From NCBI GenBank assembly GCA_033764075.1, contig JANRJH010000054.1:1-64000 (forward strand): a stretch of DNA of 64,000 nucleotides, given 5' to 3'. Made by a program: the position numbers and the translations under genes. Under the pieces are notes generated by a model that saw nothing but the letters and a program-made list of their open reading frames with translations, had not been told where the DNA came from and ran no database searches. The stretch is from M3007 sp033764075. GTDB lineage: Bacteria > Bacteroidota > Bacteroidia > Chitinophagales > Saprospiraceae. Of the stretch, positions 27,737 to 35,331 are shown piece by piece (within the stretch, counting starts at the first letter, position 1; each line of letters begins with the position of its first letter).

Positions 27737-27744
27737 CAAAGGTA
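27737..27744 (-). promoter_or_regulatory. -7 box of the ald promoter
   Basis: TACCTTTG on the minus strand, 63 bases before the ald ATG. A TTTTG occurs about 24 bases further upstream, slightly beyond the preferred spacing. Confidence 0.5.
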
Positions 27745-27842
27745 GAAAAACAGCTTTTGTACCACACACAAAATATTTGCGCATCCACACACAGAATGTC
27801 ACATTCGGCAGATTGCTTACCTTCGTGACCAAATAACGTCGT

Positions 27843-28931
27843 ATGAGATTCAGTTGTCTATTCGTTTTGCTCTTCGTTTTTCCCGGCATCATGTGTGCCC
27901 AGGAATTCGATTACCACAGGTATGAGGGCACCATCGGCGACAAGCGCGTCGTCCTCCACCTGCACAAAAACGCCTTCAGGGAGTACGTCAACGGGGAAAA
28001 CCTCAACGTCGTGCAGTACCGCGGGATGTTTTACAACGCTGCACACGACATGCCGGTCGCCATTAACGGATCGCCCGACGAGGCAGGGCGCCTCAACCTG
28101 TATGAAGCCCGCAGCAGCATGCAGTTGGTGCAAACCGGCACAACACTCAGCGGAACCTGGACCGACGAAGGCAGCACCAAAACCTACCCCGTTGAGCTCC
28201 GGGAAGCCTATCCCAACGGAAGCGTTGCCTTCACCGGGTATTCCTTCTACGACCGCAAGCCCCTGTTCCCGCAAAAGAACACCTCTCCCGGAATGCAGGT
28301 AAACCTCTGCTGGCTGGAACCCTCCGGCAAGATGCCGGAAGAAACACGCAAGTTTCTCCGGGAAGTGATCCACCGTGAAATGATGGGCACAACCCAGCCC
28401 TGTTGCCCTGGCCCTGAAAAAGCGTTCGAGACGATTCGCGACGAGCAATTCCGCATGTACGACGAGGAGTTCAGGGAAACACTCCAGCAAGACCCCGAGA
28501 TGCCGGAGCACATGATGAATTTTTCGGACGAACAGGTCGTGGCGGTGTTGTACAACGACAAGCACCTGCTCAGCCTCGGGTTTACCCACTATTTCTACTC
28601 CGGTGGCGCCCACGGCAACTACGCGACCACCACGCGCAGCTACGACCTGAAAAAGCGAAAAGCCATCGAACTGTCGGACGTGTTCAGCCCCGGATACGAA
28701 AAACCGCTGGAAGGGGCACTGGACCGGGCTGCGCGGGTGTACATGGAACTGAAACCCACCGATAAACTCGAAAACGCCTACCTGGTGGAGAAAATCCCGG
28801 TCACTGACAATTTTTACCTCACCGGCAAGGGTATAGTCTTCAGCTACCCGCCCTACGAGATTGCCGCCTACGCCAATGGGCAGATCGATCTGTTTATTCC
28901 GTTCGATCAATTGGGTCCCTGGGTAAAATAA
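27843..28931 (+). CDS. Secreted DUF3298/RsiV-like protein
   Basis: A 362-residue exported protein with a signal peptide (RFSCLFVLLFVFPGIMCAQ). The C-terminal half has the DUF3298 pattern: HYFYSGGAHGNYATTTRSYD, LSDVFSPGYE and an end of the type PPYEIAAYANGQIDLFIPFD, as in RsiV anti-sigma factors and related lysozyme-binding proteins. The middle part (LLREVIHREMMG-like) resembles the DUF4163 region. It lacks a membrane anchor, so an anti-sigma role is unlikely; the function is unknown. It is divergent from ald across 168 bases, with a TACCTTCG box at 27818-27825. Confidence 0.82.
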   Translation: MRFSCLFVLLFVFPGIMCAQEFDYHRYEGTIGDKRVVLHLHKNAFREYVNGENLNVVQYRGMFYNAAHDMPVAINGSPDEAGRLNLYEARSSMQLVQTGTTLSGTWTDEGSTKTYPVELREAYPNGSVAFTGYSFYDRKPLFPQKNTSPGMQVNLCWLEPSGKMPEETRKFLREVIHREMMGTTQPCCPGPEKAFETIRDEQFRMYDEEFRETLQQDPEMPEHMMNFSDEQVVAVLYNDKHLLSLGFTHYFYSGGAHGNYATTTRSYDLKKRKAIELSDVFSPGYEKPLEGALDRAARVYMELKPTDKLENAYLVEKIPVTDNFYLTGKGIVFSYPPYEIAAYANGQIDLFIPFDQLGPWVK

Positions 28932-28957
28932 AAAAGGCACGTGACTTTTCACGTGCC
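28930..28957 (-). terminator. Rho-independent terminator of mqnD
   Basis: Nine-base perfect arms ggcacgtga (28936-28944) and tcacgtgcc (28949-28957) with a four-base loop. On the minus strand the stem is followed by a run of T, so it terminates the mqnD message. It sits just past the stop of the convergent DUF3298 gene. Confidence 0.85.
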
Positions 28958-29034
28958 CCGAATTCCGAAAAATTCGAAACAATACTTACACAATTTTTGG
29001 TATGCGAAAATCATGCCGGAATTGTGGTATTTTT

Positions 29035-29859
29035 CTAATCAATAAAAATTTGCTTGTTAATTAACGGCACTACGCCCGACGCGCGGCCCCTGCTGAACAG
29101 TTCCGCCACGGCAGCCCGGCCCTCGGCGCCCAGGTCGCGGGTAAAGTCGGTGACATACAGGTCGATGTGGGCTTTCATCACCGACTCTTCCATGGCCTGG
29201 GCGTGCCGGCGCACGTAGGGCATCACGTCGGCCGTGTGGTCAAACGCATACGCAACGCTGCGCCGCAACACGCGGTCGATGACCGGCCACAGCTGCGGAT
29301 CGACCTTTCTGTTCACCACAATACCCCCCAAGGGAATGGGGAACCCCGTGTGTTCCTCCCAGAATTCGCCCAGGTCGCGCAGCCTGACCAGGCCTTTGCT
29401 TTCGTAGGTGAAACGGTTCTCGTGGATGATGAGTCCGGCATCAAATCGGCCGGCCACCACCGCGTCTTCGATGTCGGAAAACAACAATTCCTCCTTGTGC
29501 GTCGACTCCGGGTAGGCCAGGCCCAGCAGGAAGTTGGCCGTTGTCATACGGCCGGGTATGGCGATCCTGGCGCAGTTGATCTCGCCGGGGGTCAAGGGCT
29601 CGCGGGCCACCAGCAAGGGGCCGCAGTTGCGCCCCAGGGCGCTGCCGGCGTTGAGCAGTGCGTACCGGTCGGTGAGGTGTGCCAGGGCGTGGTAGCTGAG
29701 CTTGGTGACGTCGATGTCGCCCGCGAAGGCGCGGCGGTTGAGGGCCTCCACGTCGTCGATCACGGGCTCGAACGACAGGCCTTCAGTGTCGATTTTGCCG
29801 TGGATGAGGGCGTCGAAGATGAAGGTGTCGTTGGGGCAGGGGGAGAAGCCGATGGTCAT
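29035..29859 (-). CDS. mqnD: 1,4-dihydroxy-6-naphthoate synthase (futalosine pathway)
   Basis: Converts cyclic dehypoxanthine futalosine to 1,4-dihydroxy-6-naphthoate in menaquinone synthesis. The start is the ATG at 29859, giving TIGFSPCPNDTFIFDALIHG, the MqnD signature; the open frame continues upstream only through a palindromic repeat and should not be counted. The 274-residue length is normal. Other family segments are ITKLSYHAL-like VTKLSYHALAHL, ARIAIPGRMTTANFLL and GGIVVNRKVD. mqnB is present at 43397-44038, supporting use of the futalosine route. Confidence 0.94.
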   Translation of the reverse strand: MTIGFSPCPNDTFIFDALIHGKIDTEGLSFEPVIDDVEALNRRAFAGDIDVTKLSYHALAHLTDRYALLNAGSALGRNCGPLLVAREPLTPGEINCARIAIPGRMTTANFLLGLAYPESTHKEELLFSDIEDAVVAGRFDAGLIIHENRFTYESKGLVRLRDLGEFWEEHTGFPIPLGGIVVNRKVDPQLWPVIDRVLRRSVAYAFDHTADVMPYVRRHAQAMEESVMKAHIDLYVTDFTRDLGAEGRAAVAELFSRGRASGVVPLINKQIFID

Positions 29860-29938
29860 GGTGGGCAGTTGTGAAAGGGGGTGCTTGTGGACGTTTTGCG
29901 GTTTGTGCTGGACGGTTGATTTTCCGCTCGTGGCGGAT

Positions 29939-30148
29939 GGCACGCGGATCAAACGGATCGCTGCGCGAACGCGGATGTTACGGATTTTTACTCGTTCCTG
30001 GCGAAAGATCCGTTTCATCCGTGTTGCAAATGGCACGCGGATTAGACGGATCGCTGCGCGAACGCGGATTTTACGGATTTTTTTTACCACAGCGTACAAA
30101 TCCGCGAGAATCCGTATTCGCGAAGCGATCCGTTTCATCCGTGTTCCA
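29939..30148. repeat. Dispersed palindromic repeat, copies 2 and 3 in tandem
   Basis: Two copies of the same element as at 25518-25611. Copy 2 spans about 29939-30025 and has lost part of its right arm; copy 3 spans about 30032-30148 with arms near GGCACGCGGATTAGACGGA and its partner TCCGTTTCATCCGTGTTCC. Both share the identical 24-base core. They fill the 320-base gap between mqnD and the pseudouridine synthase gene and create a spurious N-terminal extension of mqnD. Confidence 0.85.
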
Positions 30149-30180
30149 TTAGGTACGAGCGGCAATTATAGATTATCAAA

Positions 30181-30891
30181 TTGATAAACAGCCTTACTTT
30201 TACCGTTTTAGCAACCATCCGGCACGACCACTTGACCACTCCCACCATTCTCTACGAAGACAACCACCTGCTCGCCATAAACAAACCTGCGGGCTGGCTG
30301 GTTCAGGGCGACCGCACCGGCGACCCCACGCTCACCGACTGGGGCAAGCAATACCTGAAGGAAAAATACCACAAGCCGGGCGCCGTGTTCCTGCACCCGG
30401 TGCACCGCATCGACCGGCCGGTGAGCGGTGTGGTACTGTTTGCCCGCACCGACAAGGCGCTGGGGCGGCTGACGACGCTGTTCCGGGACCGCAAGGTGGT
30501 GAAGACTTACCGCGCCCTCGTGCTGAAAAAACCACCCCAGGAACGCGGCCGGCTCCGCCACTGGCTTTGGAAGGACGAAAGCCGCAACATCGTGCACGCC
30601 TACACCACGCCCCCGACCCGCCACCCGGATGCCAAAGAGGCCTTGCTGGACTATACGCTCATCGGTGAAACGCCGCAAGGCTACCTGCTGGAGGTACACC
30701 CACTCACCGGACGGCCCCACCAGATACGCGTGCAATTGGCGGCCATGGGCTGCCCGATCGTCGGCGATGTCAAATACGGTGCGCCGGAACCGTTGCCGGA
30801 CGCGTCGATCCGGCTGCACAGTTTTCGGTTGGGGCTGGTGCACCCGGTCAGGGGGGAGGAACTGATTTTGGAGGTCGAGGCGAAGTGGTGA
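30181..30891 (+). CDS. RluA-family pseudouridine synthase (TruC-like)
   Basis: Isomerises uridine to pseudouridine in tRNA or rRNA. The 236-residue single-domain protein has the catalytic aspartate in HRIDRPVSG (D78), the ILYEDNHLLAINKPAGWL N-terminal motif and PLTGRPHQIRVQLAAMGCPI near the C-terminus. No S4 domain is present and the size suits the TruC or RluA branch. The frame opens with TTG at 30181; a second TTG at 30232 (TTPTILYEDNHLL) may be the real start, and no ATG is available in the right place. It stands alone after the repeat region. Confidence 0.88.
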   Translation: MINSLTFTVLATIRHDHLTTPTILYEDNHLLAINKPAGWLVQGDRTGDPTLTDWGKQYLKEKYHKPGAVFLHPVHRIDRPVSGVVLFARTDKALGRLTTLFRDRKVVKTYRALVLKKPPQERGRLRHWLWKDESRNIVHAYTTPPTRHPDAKEALLDYTLIGETPQGYLLEVHPLTGRPHQIRVQLAAMGCPIVGDVKYGAPEPLPDASIRLHSFRLGLVHPVRGEELILEVEAKW

Positions 30892-30903
30892 TGGCCAATG
30901 TCG

Positions 30904-31431
30904 TCAGCCGGGTGCAATAGCATGGGCATGCAGTTGTCCGGGGTCTTTTTCGCTTCCACTGTTTGGTGCAGTGTTACCGTACACCCGAGAGAGCAGTCCT
31001 TCCCCAACCTCCAAATACCGCAAACATGCCACGTCCTCCGCCTCCGCGCTCGGCGCCGTGATGAACCAGGCGTCCAGTATTTCCAGGGCTACAAACTCGG
31101 AGGTACTGCGCAGGCTCATCACCAGCACATTGGCGTCGTTCCAGCGGCGGGCGCCGCGTGCCGTTTCGGCGTCGTGGCAAAGGGCGGCGCGGACGCCGGG
31201 CACCCTGTTGGCGGCGATGCTGATGCCGGTGCCGGTCCAGCAGAACAATACCGCCTGGTCGTATTCCTTGTTCGATACTTTTTGGGCGACTTCCACGCCC
31301 ACTTTCGACCACATGGCCGGGGTTTCCACCAGGGCGCCGAATACCTCGACCGTGTGGCCCCGGCGCCGGAGCTCATCTACGACTACGGTCGTGAGGTGGG
31401 CATTCATGTCGCTGCCTGCTGCTATACGCAT
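30904..31431 (-). CDS. RpiB/LacAB-family sugar-phosphate isomerase homologue
   Basis: A 175-residue member of the family that includes ribose-5-phosphate isomerase B. The N-terminus IAAGSDMNAHL and the CWTGTGISIAANRVPGVRAA segment (C64, T66) give the family. The residues that correspond to the catalytic histidines of E. coli RpiB are changed: methionine 9 follows the GSD, where GCDH is usual, and tryptophan 97 replaces the histidine of RQHNDTNVL (here RRWNDANVL). The base cysteine and threonine remain. It may isomerise a different sugar phosphate or be inactive. It is convergent with the pseudouridine synthase gene. Confidence 0.85.
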   Translation of the reverse strand: MRIAAGSDMNAHLTTVVVDELRRRGHTVEVFGALVETPAMWSKVGVEVAQKVSNKEYDQAVLFCWTGTGISIAANRVPGVRAALCHDAETARGARRWNDANVLVMSLRSTSEFVALEILDAWFITAPSAEAEDVACLRYLEVGEGLLSRVYGNTAPNSGSEKDPGQLHAHAIAPG

Positions 31432-31459
31432 GGGGTGTGCAATTAGTTTTATGGTGTAC

Positions 31460-31487
31460 TCGTCCTACGAGTATACTCGTAGGACGA
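31460..31487. repeat. 28-bp perfect palindrome
   Basis: Fourteen-base arms (tcgtcctacgagta and complement) meet with no loop. The same arm sequence recurs at 31693-31726. Together they bracket a decayed gene fragment. Confidence 0.85.
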
Positions 31488-31493
31488 ATCTGA

Positions 31494-31660
31494 TCACGCT
31501 GCAACGTAAAAATCCACCCCCACCCGATCAATATGCGCCACCAGATCAGGGTTTTCAATATGCCGGAACAAGGAAAGATCAATCGTGTAGGGCAGTAGGG
31601 CAGCAGCAAGTCGTCCAGTTCGGTTTCTGTAATTACTGAATCGTTGTTGCCATCGAATAT
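31494..31660 (-). pseudogene. Remnant of an MNT-type nucleotidyltransferase (antitoxin-like)
   Basis: The C-terminal end of a minimal nucleotidyltransferase, recognised from LPYTIDLSLFRHIENP and DLVAHIDRVGVDFY, a tail typical of MNT proteins that pair with HEPN toxins. The coding sequence is broken: an eight-base tandem duplication (gtagggca twice, 31588-31603) separates the ELDDLL part in one frame from LPYTIDLS in another. The core catalytic region (GSRARG and DIDLA motifs) and any HEPN partner are absent. It is a dead fragment between two palindromes with no good start codon. Confidence 0.65.
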
Positions 31661-31692
31661 CCGGGACACCCATGCTACAAAGGTAATGAAAC

Positions 31693-31726
31693 AATTCGTC
31701 CTACGAATAAACTCGTAGGACGAATT
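31693..31726. repeat. Palindromic hairpin matching the one at 31460
   Basis: Fourteen-base arms (aattcgtcctacga and complement) with a six-base loop. Sequence is shared with the 31460-31487 palindrome. It lies just before the mfd promoter, whose -33 box overlaps its right arm. Confidence 0.85.
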
Positions 31727-31757
31727 TGATCCCTTCCCTGTTTCCCCCGTACCTTCG
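31725..31757 (+). promoter_or_regulatory. Likely mfd promoter
   Basis: TTTG at 31725-31728 followed after 21 bases by TACCTTCG at 31750-31757, one base off the -7 consensus. Transcription would start within a few bases of the ATG at 31764, giving a very short or absent leader. Confidence 0.45.
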
Positions 31758-31763
31758 CCGCAC

Positions 31764-34700
31764 ATGAGCAACATCGCTTACCTGCTCGACCGCTACCGCA
31801 AACACCCGGAGGTCGAGCGCCTCGTACGCTTCCTCCAAACGAAAACCCACGCCCGTGCGCAACTCTCCGGCCTCACGGGCGCTCAGGCGTCTTTTGTCCT
31901 CGCCGCAACCGCCACCCAGGGTCTGCACCTTTTCATCGCCAACACCAAGGAAGACGCGGCGTATGCCCTGAACAACCTGGCCGGTGTGCTCGGCGACGCG
32001 GCCGTACACTTTTTCCCCGACAGCTTCAAGCGCCCGGCCTACTTCGACCACCTCAATGCCACGCAGGTGCTCCAGCGCAGCGAGTTGGTCAACAAGATGA
32101 GCCAGGGCGCGGCCGACCTGCGCTGCATCGTCGCCTACCCCGAGGCGCTGTTCGAAAAGGTGGTGCGCCCCGATGTGCTCTCCCGGAACCGCATCGAGGT
32201 GGTCGTCGGGGCCCGACTCGATATCGATTTCATCATCGAAGTGCTCGTCGAGTACGGCTTCGAACGCACCGATTTTGTGTACGAGCCCGGTCAGTTCAGC
32301 ATCCGCGGCGGTATCGTCGACCTGTTCTCTTACGGCAACGAGCTGCCCTACCGCATCGAACTGTTCGGCGACGAGGTGGAGACCATCCGCCTGTTCGACC
32401 CCATGACCCAGCTCTCGCGCCAGAACATCGGCCGCGTGAGCATCGTGCCCAACCTCAATACGCGCTTCGAACAAAACCAAAAGGTGTCGCTGCTCGAAGT
32501 GCTGCCCGAAAACACCGTGCTTTGGGTGCACAACGTCCAGTTTCTGCTCGACCGGCTCCAGTATTGCTTCGACCGCGCCGAGCAGTTCGCCGTCAACCTC
32601 AACTCGCTCGAAGAACCCGAGCTGCGCGAGATATTCCGCGACCGCGCCTTCCTCTACCCCGGCCAGGTGGCCGACGACATACAGGCGCGCACCCTCGTGT
32701 TCACCGACCGGCAGGGCAAACAAACCGAAGAGGCCTTTGGCGCCCCCGAAAAATTCACCTTTTTTTCCAAGCCCCAGCCCTCGTTCAATAAACAGTTCGA
32801 CCTGCTCATCCGCCACCTGCACGAAAACAAGGCCGGCGGATACGAAACCTTCGTGTTCTCCGACAACCCGCGCCAACTCGAACGCCTGGGCCACATCTTC
32901 CGCGACCTCAAGGCCGAAACCGAGTGGTCGCCCGTGGAAATCGCCCTGTCCGAAGGGTTCATCGACGAAACCCTCCACCTGGCCTGCCTCACCGACCACC
33001 AGATCTTCCAGCGCCACCATCACTTCAAGCTGCGCACCGGATTCTCCAAGGAACAGGCCCTCAACATCCGCCTGCTGCGTGAGCTGCAGCCCGGCGACTT
33101 CGTGACCCACATCGACCACGGCATCGGCCGCTTCAGCGGCCTGCAAAAGATCGAGATCGGCGGACAGGCCCAGGAGTCGGTGCGCCTTTTTTACAAAAAC
33201 AACGACATCCTCTACGTCAGCATCCATTCGCTGCACAAGATCAGCAAGTACCTGGGCCGCGACGGCGAGGAGCCCCAACTCTCCAAACTCGGCTCCGACG
33301 CCTGGAAGCAGCTCAAGGCACGCACCAAAAAGAAGATCAAAGACATCGCGGCCGACCTCATCAAGCTCTACGCCAAACGCCGCGCCGCCCCCGGGCACCA
33401 ATTCCCGCCCGACTCCTACCTGCAGGACGAGCTCGAGGCCTCGTTTATGTACGAAGACACACCCGACCAGTTCAAAGCCACCCAGGATGTGAAGGCCGAC
33501 ATGGAAAAGCCCTACCCCATGGACCGCCTCATCTGCGGCGACGTCGGCTTCGGCAAAACCGAGGTGGCCATCCGCGCCGCGTTCAAAGCCGTGACCGACG
33601 GCAAACAGGTGGCCGTGCTCGTGCCCACCACCATTCTGGCCCTCCAACACTGGAAAACGTTTTCCGACCGACTCAAGGACTTTGCCGTCACCGTCGACTA
33701 CCTCAACCGCTTCCGCTCCGCCAAAGAAAAAAAGGAAATCGCCGCCCGCCTGAAAACCGGCGCAATCGACATCGTCATCGGCACCCACGCGCTGCTCACC
33801 AAGGACATTGCGTTCAAAGACCTGGGCCTGCTCATCGTAGACGAGGAGCAAAAATTCGGCGTGGCCGCCAAGGAAAAACTGCGCGCCCTCCAGGTGAGCG
33901 TCGACACCCTGACCCTCACCGCTACGCCCATACCACGCACCCTCCAGTTCAGCCTCATGGCCGCACGCGACCTGAGCGTGATCCGCACCCCGCCGCCCAA
34001 CCGCCAACCCATACACACCGAGATCCGCGTGCATGACGAGGAACTCATCAAAGACGCCATTTATTACGAAGTGCACCGGGGCGGACAGGTGTTCTTCGTG
34101 CACAACCGTGTGACCGACCTGCCCCGCATCGCCGAAATGCTGCACCGGCTGTGCCCCGACGTGGACATTGCTATGGCCCACGGACAGCTGGACGCCGAAA
34201 AGCTCGAACAGGTGCTCATCGACTTCATAGAACGACGCTTCGACGTGCTGGTGTGCACCAACATCATCGAAACGGGCCTCGACATCCCCAACGCCAACAC
34301 CATCCTCATCAACCGGGCCGACATGTTCGGCCTCTCCGACCTCCACCAGCTTCGCGGCCGTGTGGGGCGCTCCAACGCCAAGGCCTTCTGCTACCTGCTG
34401 GCGCCGCCCACGAGCGTGCTCACCCAGGAAGCCCGCCGCCGCCTGCGCACCATCGAGGAATTCAGCGACCTGGGCAGCGGCTTTCAGGTGGCCATGCGCG
34501 ACCTCGACATCCGCGGCGCCGGCAACATGCTCGGCGGCGAGCAAAGCGGCTTCATCGCCGACATCGGCTACGACACCTATCAGAAAATCCTCGAAGAAGC
34601 CATCCGAGAACTCAAGGAAACCGATTTCAAAGACCTGTTCAAAGACGAGATCGCCCAAAAAGGCGACTACGTGCGCGACGTGATCATCGAGACCGATGTG

Positions 34701-35138
34701 GAAATGCTCATCCCCGACGACTACGTGACCAACACCCAGGAACGCCTCAACCTGTACACCGAACTCGACACCCTGGAAACCGAGGAAGACGTAGACGCCT
34801 ACGCCAAACGCCTCGAAGACCGCTTCGGCAAGCTGCCCGCACAGGTGAACGCCCTGTTCGAAGCCCTGCGCCTGCGCTGGCTGTGCAAAAAACTGGGCTT
34901 CGAAAGGCTCATTCTTAAGAACCGCAAGCTGCGCTGCTACTTCCTGAGCGACCCCCAGTCGTCTTTTTTCGAAACGGCCCAATTTACCAAACTGGTGCAG
35001 TTCGTGGGCGCCAAAGGGCGGATGATGAACCTGTCCATGAAACAAACGGCGCGGGAGCTGATCCTGGTGCAGGATGAGGTGCGGAGTATTCGGGAGGCGA
35101 AACGGACGCTGGAGGGGTTGGTGGAGGTGGTGGGGTGA
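31764..35138 (+). CDS. mfd: Transcription-repair coupling factor Mfd
   Basis: Recognises stalled RNA polymerase, dislodges it with its ATP-driven translocase and recruits UvrA. The 1124-residue protein has the normal order: N-terminal UvrB-like region (about 1-350), RNA polymerase-interacting domain (PGDFVTHIDHGIGRFSGL near 445), helicase motifs with Walker A (GDVGFGKTEVAIRAA), the Walker B variant DEEQKFG, TATPIPRTLQF, and the C-terminal TRCF domain (about 980-1090). It is an independent transcription unit. The strongly GC-biased third positions match neighbouring genes. Confidence 0.98.
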   Translation: MSNIAYLLDRYRKHPEVERLVRFLQTKTHARAQLSGLTGAQASFVLAATATQGLHLFIANTKEDAAYALNNLAGVLGDAAVHFFPDSFKRPAYFDHLNATQVLQRSELVNKMSQGAADLRCIVAYPEALFEKVVRPDVLSRNRIEVVVGARLDIDFIIEVLVEYGFERTDFVYEPGQFSIRGGIVDLFSYGNELPYRIELFGDEVETIRLFDPMTQLSRQNIGRVSIVPNLNTRFEQNQKVSLLEVLPENTVLWVHNVQFLLDRLQYCFDRAEQFAVNLNSLEEPELREIFRDRAFLYPGQVADDIQARTLVFTDRQGKQTEEAFGAPEKFTFFSKPQPSFNKQFDLLIRHLHENKAGGYETFVFSDNPRQLERLGHIFRDLKAETEWSPVEIALSEGFIDETLHLACLTDHQIFQRHHHFKLRTGFSKEQALNIRLLRELQPGDFVTHIDHGIGRFSGLQKIEIGGQAQESVRLFYKNNDILYVSIHSLHKISKYLGRDGEEPQLSKLGSDAWKQLKARTKKKIKDIAADLIKLYAKRRAAPGHQFPPDSYLQDELEASFMYEDTPDQFKATQDVKADMEKPYPMDRLICGDVGFGKTEVAIRAAFKAVTDGKQVAVLVPTTILALQHWKTFSDRLKDFAVTVDYLNRFRSAKEKKEIAARLKTGAIDIVIGTHALLTKDIAFKDLGLLIVDEEQKFGVAAKEKLRALQVSVDTLTLTATPIPRTLQFSLMAARDLSVIRTPPPNRQPIHTEIRVHDEELIKDAIYYEVHRGGQVFFVHNRVTDLPRIAEMLHRLCPDVDIAMAHGQLDAEKLEQVLIDFIERRFDVLVCTNIIETGLDIPNANTILINRADMFGLSDLHQLRGRVGRSNAKAFCYLLAPPTSVLTQEARRRLRTIEEFSDLGSGFQVAMRDLDIRGAGNMLGGEQSGFIADIGYDTYQKILEEAIRELKETDFKDLFKDEIAQKGDYVRDVIIETDVEMLIPDDYVTNTQERLNLYTELDTLETEEDVDAYAKRLEDRFGKLPAQVNALFEALRLRWLCKKLGFERLILKNRKLRCYFLSDPQSSFFETAQFTKLVQFVGAKGRMMNLSMKQTARELILVQDEVRSIREAKRTLEGLVEVVG

Positions 35139-35144
35139 TGTTTT

Positions 35145-35177
35145 CCCACGGCTAAAGCCGTGGGCTAATGCCGTGGG
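35145..35177. repeat. CCCACGGC hairpin repeat after mfd
   Basis: Arms cccacggc (35145-35152) and gccgtggg (35157-35164) with a four-base loop, then a second gccgtggg at 35170-35177. The 'acggctaaagccgt' motif is a common intergenic repeat in Bacteroidota. It lies just after the mfd stop and may terminate its message, although no T-run follows. Confidence 0.6.
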
Positions 35178-35252
35178 CCCTCTCCCGGACACATCCCCCA
35201 CCCTTTCTACTACCCTTTCAACTTTTTTCATCCAAATTTCACAGACCACCCT

Positions 35253-35260
35253 TATCTTTG
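35253..35260 (+). promoter_or_regulatory. -7 box upstream of the PpiD-like gene
   Basis: TATCTTTG matches TAnnTTTG, 72 bases before the ATG at 35332. No convincing -33 TTG was found. Confidence 0.45.
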
Positions 35261-35331
35261 CGTCTGCTTTTTTAAAAGCATTCAATTTTCGCATTTAACA
35301 ATTTGACAGTCAATAAATTGTATCAACTACA

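Noticed and set aside
29860..30165. N-terminal extension of mqnD to 376 residues
   Set aside because: It is translation of the palindromic repeat, giving repeated RIRVRAAIRLIRVP-like segments, not a domain.
31701..35294. Open frame of 1197 codons opposite mfd
   Set aside because: It is antisense to a well-conserved gene and its composition (many V, G, H, E) is that of a GC-biased shadow frame.
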